A stretch of DNA of 64,000 bases from Paenibacillus sp. Soil787. GTDB taxonomy: Bacteria; Bacillota; Bacilli; Paenibacillales; NBRC-103111. Made by a program: the position numbers and the translations under genes. Below, in pieces: positions 60,431 through 64,000 of this stretch (position 1 is the stretch's first letter; every line of letters starts with the position of its first letter). The stretch is from NCBI RefSeq assembly GCF_001429545.1, contig NZ_LMSP01000045.1, positions 125,731-189,730 on the forward strand. Direction: 5' to 3'. The notes under the pieces were generated by a model. That model had not been told where the DNA came from and searched no databases. It saw nothing but the letters and a program-made list of their open reading frames with translations.

Positions 60431-60468
60431 AATCAAAAGCCGAGCGCATCTGCGCCCGGCTTTTGATT
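60431..60468 (+). terminator. Bidirectional terminator
   Basis: AATCAAAAGCCG and CGGCTTTTGATT form a perfect 12-base stem, with a further GCGC pairing in the loop. It lies between two convergent genes. Confidence 0.85.
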
Positions 60469-61388
60469 CAATTCACATCTGAGAAAAATGGAAGCTGTGG
60501 AAGCAGCTCGTTGGCATACAACTTTGATTTCCCTTTGACAAAGTCTCCTGGCCGAACGGCATTTGTGCTTAACAATAGATCCATCGTTTGATTGACATCA
60601 TTCACATTCATTTTCTTAGCTTGACCTGAGGCAATGAATTCATCAATACGTATCGTCAAATCCTGTGGGTAAAAAGGGGCAAATGCTTTATACTTAAGTA
60701 ATTTTGCTGTTATGTAAAGATTTTTGACGTTAATGTTCATTGCACGCCATTGGTCCAAATTGGCATTATTATTTGTATCGAAATTCTCAATATCGTGATC
60801 GATCGTTCCGTTCCAAGCAACGATGGAATCAAAATAATTTTTCTGAGCCGTCAAAGCTTGTGTTTTCGCTTCTAGGAAGTAGGCATCCTTCTGAATGACA
60901 TCGAGTAATTGTGGGCTAGTAAGTCCGTTGGCCTTGCTCTGATAATTTTTTAATGTATCAGCAAAAAGTTTTAAGCTTTTGAGATAGCCTTGGTGAGACT
61001 GAACAAGCAGCGGTGATGAAGCAGGCATGCTCTTTTTTTGCAACTCCATATATTTCTCGTCAGCAAGCTTGTACAACTCTTTAAGAACCGCAGAGGCATC
61101 GACTGTAGAGTTGCCTAATTCGATTTGACTCATCAACTCAAACCATTTATTCTGAAATTCCCTAAAGGGCAAAAAGATGGTATGGTAATAAGATACGAGT
61201 ACTTGTTGGTCGTAGGCTCCAAATTCCTGAACGACAGCCTTGTCCGCGTGCAATATTTCATCGTATTTTTGATCTGATTTCTCCTGGCCGACTCTTAATC
61301 CATAGAAAAAGGCGCCAAGTATACAAACAAGCATAAAGATAAACATGAGGGCGAATAAATAATCAGTGCGGGTTAGACGTTTATCCAT
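60468..61388 (-). CDS. Membrane-anchored hypothetical protein
   Basis: A 306-residue protein not assigned to a known family. It has an N-terminal membrane segment (about residues 9-31, LFALMFIFMLVCILGAFFYG) and a large, mainly helical extracytoplasmic part with many charged and Gln/Asn residues. AAGGAG precedes the ATG. It is divergent from the CPBP protease gene. No catalytic or metal motif was seen. Confidence 0.7.
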   Translation of the reverse strand: MDKRLTRTDYLFALMFIFMLVCILGAFFYGLRVGQEKSDQKYDEILHADKAVVQEFGAYDQQVLVSYYHTIFLPFREFQNKWFELMSQIELGNSTVDASAVLKELYKLADEKYMELQKKSMPASSPLLVQSHQGYLKSLKLFADTLKNYQSKANGLTSPQLLDVIQKDAYFLEAKTQALTAQKNYFDSIVAWNGTIDHDIENFDTNNNANLDQWRAMNINVKNLYITAKLLKYKAFAPFYPQDLTIRIDEFIASGQAKKMNVNDVNQTMDLLLSTNAVRPGDFVKGKSKLYANELLPQLPFFSDVN

Positions 61389-61479
61389 AATTAAAGCTCC
61401 TTATTCTCTCTTTTTCTTTTAACTTAGTATAGGGGAAATAGCTATAAAAGGGAATATGTGAGGAAAAGAGGCAGCTTCA

Positions 61480-62088
61480 TTGAAAAAATTCGATTTTAAG
61501 AACATTCGCTTCGGGAAAGTTGATGTGAATGAATTAAATGACCGAACATTATTGCTTAATCTTTACATAACTCAACTGCTTACGCTTATTATCGGTATTA
61601 TCATCTTGTTTTTTCAGAGCAATCATAAAATTCTTTCCATGTTCACTTTTCAAGGGGGCTGGAAGATTCTCATATGGGGAAGTTTATTTGCTCTACTTGT
61701 CCTAGGGATCGATATTTTGATTTCTAGGTGGGTGCCTAAGGAAGTATCAGATGATGGTGGAATTAATCAAATGTTATTCGGGAATCGACCTGTATGGCAT
61801 ATCGCTTTGATTTCTCTCATCGTTGCGATCTGTGAAGAAGTGCTGTTTCGAGGAGCGATTCAGCATGCATGGGGTCCTTATTGGACCAGTATTTTGTTTG
61901 CGGCGATCCATATTCGGTATTTGCAGCATTGGTTAATGACAGGAATGGTTTTCAGTATAAGTTATGGTCTTGGATGGATTTATCTTCAAACTGGGAGCCT
62001 GTGGACTCCGATCATCGCTCATTTTATCATTGATCTTGTAATGGGCTGCATACTTCGATACAGCAAGGAGGAAGAACAGGGCACATGA
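61480..62088 (+). CDS. CPBP family intramembrane metalloprotease
   Basis: A 202-residue membrane protein of the CPBP/Abi family, related to CAAX-processing proteases. The three motifs are visible: E119-E120-x3-R124 (EEVLFRGA), H144 (AAIHIRY) and H181 (IIAHFIIDLVMG). Four to five hydrophobic helices surround them. The TTG start has AAAAGAGG about nine bases upstream. It overlaps the following small gene by four bases. Confidence 0.83.
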   Translation: MKKFDFKNIRFGKVDVNELNDRTLLLNLYITQLLTLIIGIIILFFQSNHKILSMFTFQGGWKILIWGSLFALLVLGIDILISRWVPKEVSDDGGINQMLFGNRPVWHIALISLIVAICEEVLFRGAIQHAWGPYWTSILFAAIHIRYLQHWLMTGMVFSISYGLGWIYLQTGSLWTPIIAHFIIDLVMGCILRYSKEEEQGT

Positions 62089-62288
62089 GTGTGAGGGAAA
62101 GATCACCTTTAGGGTCTGATCGGAGGCCATTAGAGGTACAGGAAGATGATACGTACTTACCGCCGCGTAATGCTGTGCATCCCTCTGATCGAGGGAAATG
62201 GACGCGTATATTCTATCTTATTTTACTGTGGTTATTCATTATTCTTGTGGTTAGTTTAACGGTTTGGGGCATTAAATATTATTCTTGA
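62085..62288 (+). CDS. Small single-pass membrane protein
   Basis: A 67-residue protein with a hydrophilic, Arg/Pro/Asp-rich N-terminus (RERSPLGSDRRPLEVQEDD) and one membrane helix near the C-terminus (YLILLWLFIILVVSLTVWGI). It starts inside an ATGA overlap with the CPBP gene, with GGAGGAAG upstream. The function is unknown; the coupling suggests it works with the protease. Confidence 0.68.
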   Translation: MSVRERSPLGSDRRPLEVQEDDTYLPPRNAVHPSDRGKWTRIFYLILLWLFIILVVSLTVWGIKYYS

Positions 62289-62333
62289 AAACTAACATAT
62301 AACAATCTACCTAAGTTGTGTAAAAGAAGCGGA

Positions 62334-62364
62334 GAAGCTATGATAGATTCATAGTTTCTTTTAT
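62334..62364 (+). terminator. Rho-independent terminator
   Basis: GAAGCTATGA and TCATAGTTTC form a ten-base stem with one G-T pair around TAGAT, followed by TTTTATTTTTT. Confidence 0.75.
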
Positions 62365-62404
62365 TTTTTCCACAGTTTCTTTTTAACAGGAGGATGCAGC
62401 GATT

Positions 62405-64000
62405 ATGTTGGCGAAACACACGGCAAGATGGATTTTTAATGTAAAATTAATTGCTATTGTATTTGTTTTATTTTCAAGTATCTTTTGGTCAGCGAAACCG
62501 TCATATGCTTTGTCTTATGGAACTTTGTCTTACCCGCAAGGCGATGTTGGACTCTTACGTCCAGACATTGGAGTAACGCTTGAGCTTAGTGAAGGAAAAA
62601 CGCCGGAAAGCTATCATTTTTATTTAAACGATAAGGAACTCAATGTTAGTTACGATCCCGTTTCCGTTAAATTTGTATATCGTCCTACGGCTGATTTATT
62701 GCCTGGGAACTATAATGCTCGTTTAGTGCTGTCTTTTAATGGCTATCAGCCTATTACAATTAATTGGACATTTACTGTTATTAAAGGGGCGGTTTCGTTA
62801 ACGTCTGAAACGAGCAAAGAGCAGGAGGATGGGCTTCAGGCGATCAATGACTATCGGGCTAAATTGGGGCTGTCGAAGGTCAAATTCAGCGATGCTCTGA
62901 ATACAGCAGCCCAGAAGCATGCACAGTATTTATCTCGAAATAAAATCGATCCTATTCGGACGTCTGTTTCTTTGCATGACGAGGATCCATCGCTGCCTGG
63001 GTATATCGGCAAATCATTAAGAGATCGAGTACAATTTATCGGTTATTCGCGTTCAAGCAGTGAGGATGTAGCTTACAATCGTGTTAGCTTAGTTGAAGCT
63101 ATAGATAGTCTATTTGATGCCCCTTATCATCGTTCGCCTTTCATGGTGCCAGGACTCGTGGAAATCGGTGTGTTTAAAGATGGCGATTATCATGTTATTG
63201 AATTTGGTTTCTCAGACGGGATTGCTCCAGAACTAGTTGTTTCACCAGGAAATAATGATGTGTATGTGCCAACCGTATTTGATGGCCATGAGACTCCGGA
63301 TCCAATTCGTCTGCATACTGGGTTTGAATATCCGGTTGGCTATCCGATCATGGCTTCCTTGAACGGTCCAGGAGTGAAGAAGGTAAGTTTGGATGAGGCG
63401 GAGTTAAAAGATGAGAGCGGTAAGGCTGTCTCTCTACTGAAGAATGAGCCGGGTAAAGATGATCATCTGGATACCGAAGTGATCATTATGCCTTCGAAAC
63501 CACTGGAATTGGATATGACCTATAAAGCCAAAATCAAATTGACTGCAACTATGGAAGATGGAAGTACAAGACCTTATTCGAAAGAATGGACATTCCGCAC
63601 AGAACCTCGGATTGGTGTTGGTGTACTTAAACTTCATAAGGATGCTGTTGCTTACACGCTGCAAATGGCTAATTTCGGGTTAAACCGCAGTCATCTGGTT
63701 TCATTTGGTTTAAATGAGGACAAGTATCTACTTGATTTAATTCCTTACCCAATGAAGCAAAAGCCATATATTCAAGAGGGGACCTCGTACCTTTACATTA
63801 GAGACTTGGCCGCGGCACTAGGTGCAACTGTTGAATGGGACGACAACCAGAAAGCTGCTATTTACAAAAAGAAAGACAAGACGATTATCTTCTATACGAA
63901 CCGAAATGCGTATAGTTTGAATGGTGTTGAGTATACAACAGAATCTGCTGCTAAGCTTATTCATGAAACAACGATGATTCCGGTACGGCTGCTTTCTGAA
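62405..64000 (+). CDS. Secreted CAP-domain protein with a copper amine oxidase-like stalk domain (3' truncated)
   Basis: The frame starts at ATG 62405 (AGGAGG eleven bases upstream) and stays open to the window end, at least 532 residues. A signal peptide (WIFNVKLIAIVFVLFSSIFW) ends near SYALS. An N-terminal beta-rich region is followed by a CAP/SCP domain from about residue 139: GLQAINDYRAKLGLSKVKFS, AAQKHAQYLSRN and the late EIGVFKDGDYHVIEF. A later domain matches the copper amine oxidase N-terminal type (YLYIRDLAAALGATVEWDDN and MIPVRLLSE at the window edge), a common cell-surface stalk in Paenibacillus. The function of CAP proteins in these bacteria is unclear. Confidence 0.85.
   Translation, partial: MLAKHTARWIFNVKLIAIVFVLFSSIFWSAKPSYALSYGTLSYPQGDVGLLRPDIGVTLELSEGKTPESYHFYLNDKELNVSYDPVSVKFVYRPTADLLPGNYNARLVLSFNGYQPITINWTFTVIKGAVSLTSETSKEQEDGLQAINDYRAKLGLSKVKFSDALNTAAQKHAQYLSRNKIDPIRTSVSLHDEDPSLPGYIGKSLRDRVQFIGYSRSSSEDVAYNRVSLVEAIDSLFDAPYHRSPFMVPGLVEIGVFKDGDYHVIEFGFSDGIAPELVVSPGNNDVYVPTVFDGHETPDPIRLHTGFEYPVGYPIMASLNGPGVKKVSLDEAELKDESGKAVSLLKNEPGKDDHLDTEVIIMPSKPLELDMTYKAKIKLTATMEDGSTRPYSKEWTFRTEPRIGVGVLKLHKDAVAYTLQMANFGLNRSHLVSFGLNEDKYLLDLIPYPMKQKPYIQEGTSYLYIRDLAAALGATVEWDDNQKAAIYKKKDKTIIFYTNRNAYSLNGVEYTTESAAKLIHETTMIPVRLLSE

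Noticed and set aside
60020-60436. 138-residue minus-strand frame over the rhodanese gene
   Set aside because: The plus frame contains the rhodanese active-site loop CAHGVRS; the minus frame has no recognisable motif.

Overview
The window comes from a spore-forming Bacillota chromosome and most resembles Paenibacillus or a close relative. The reasons are the Bacillales-type gene order (spoIIAA-spoIIAB-sigF, spoVA genes followed by lysA, ribDE-ribBA-ribH, scpA-scpB, dacB-spmA-spmB-rluB-resABCDE), strong AGGAGG ribosome-binding sites with frequent GTG/TTG starts, and moderate GC. It is core chromosome: I see no prophage, transposase, rRNA, tRNA or CRISPR array. The first gene (CbiT domain) and the last gene (CAP-domain protein) run off the window.

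Layout. 1-4.6 kb: end of an anaerobic (early cobalt) cobalamin operon, cbiT-cbiL-cbiF-cbiG-cbiA, with overlapping genes and a terminator. 4.7-6.1 kb: small conserved genes of unknown function. 6.2-9.2 kb: steA-like gene, a family 2 glycosyltransferase and an MraY/WecA-like phosphotransferase in one overlapping operon, then DUF2627. 9.4-14.4 kb: branched-chain 2-oxoacid dehydrogenase (lpdV-bkdAA-bkdAB-bkdB). 14.4-22.8 kb: prli42, an M20 peptidase, DUF3866, mciZ, nudF, an EndoQ-like protein, spoIIM, fur, ald, DUF4227, xerD. 22.9-28.4 kb: nucleoside salvage (phosphopentomutase, two tandem purine nucleoside phosphorylases, pyrimidine nucleoside phosphorylase) with a YvyF-like protein and a stand-alone CuA-type cupredoxin. 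28.5-38.3 kb: dacF, the sigma-F operon, a SulP transporter, DUF378, a shortened spoVA operon, lysA and ppiB. 38.5-42.7 kb: FMN riboswitch and riboflavin operon. 42.7-46.2 kb: membrane protease homologue, scpAB, DUF2953, ytfJ. 46.8-48.1 kb: ArsB/NhaD transporter on the minus strand. 48.4-57.9 kb: dacB-spmA-spmB, rluB, and cytochrome c maturation with its two-component system (resABCDE). 58-59.9 kb: serA behind a T-box leader. 60-64 kb: rhodanese-like, hypothetical, CPBP protease, small membrane protein, CAP-domain protein.

Sporulation runs through the window: sigma-F and its anti-sigma/anti-anti-sigma switch, SpoIIM (engulfment), MciZ (FtsZ inhibition), DacF/DacB/SpmA/SpmB (cortex and core dehydration), SpoVAA/AB/AF (dipicolinate and germination) and YtfJ. 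Promoter-like motifs fitting sigma-E, sigma-F/G, sigma-G and sigma-H precede several of these genes.

The most unusual signal is a set of short palindromic cassettes placed directly in front of the Shine-Dalgarno of functionally unrelated genes. There are two sequence families. One uses an AGTTTTGC/GCAAAACT-type stem and the other a CTTTGAGC/GCTCAAAG stem. In several copies the conserved block includes the ribosome-binding site itself. Stems are conserved or show a paired change while loops vary, and copies occur singly or as tandem arrays of two or four. They look like a mobile or spreading 5'-UTR element, and no protein-coding feature explains them.
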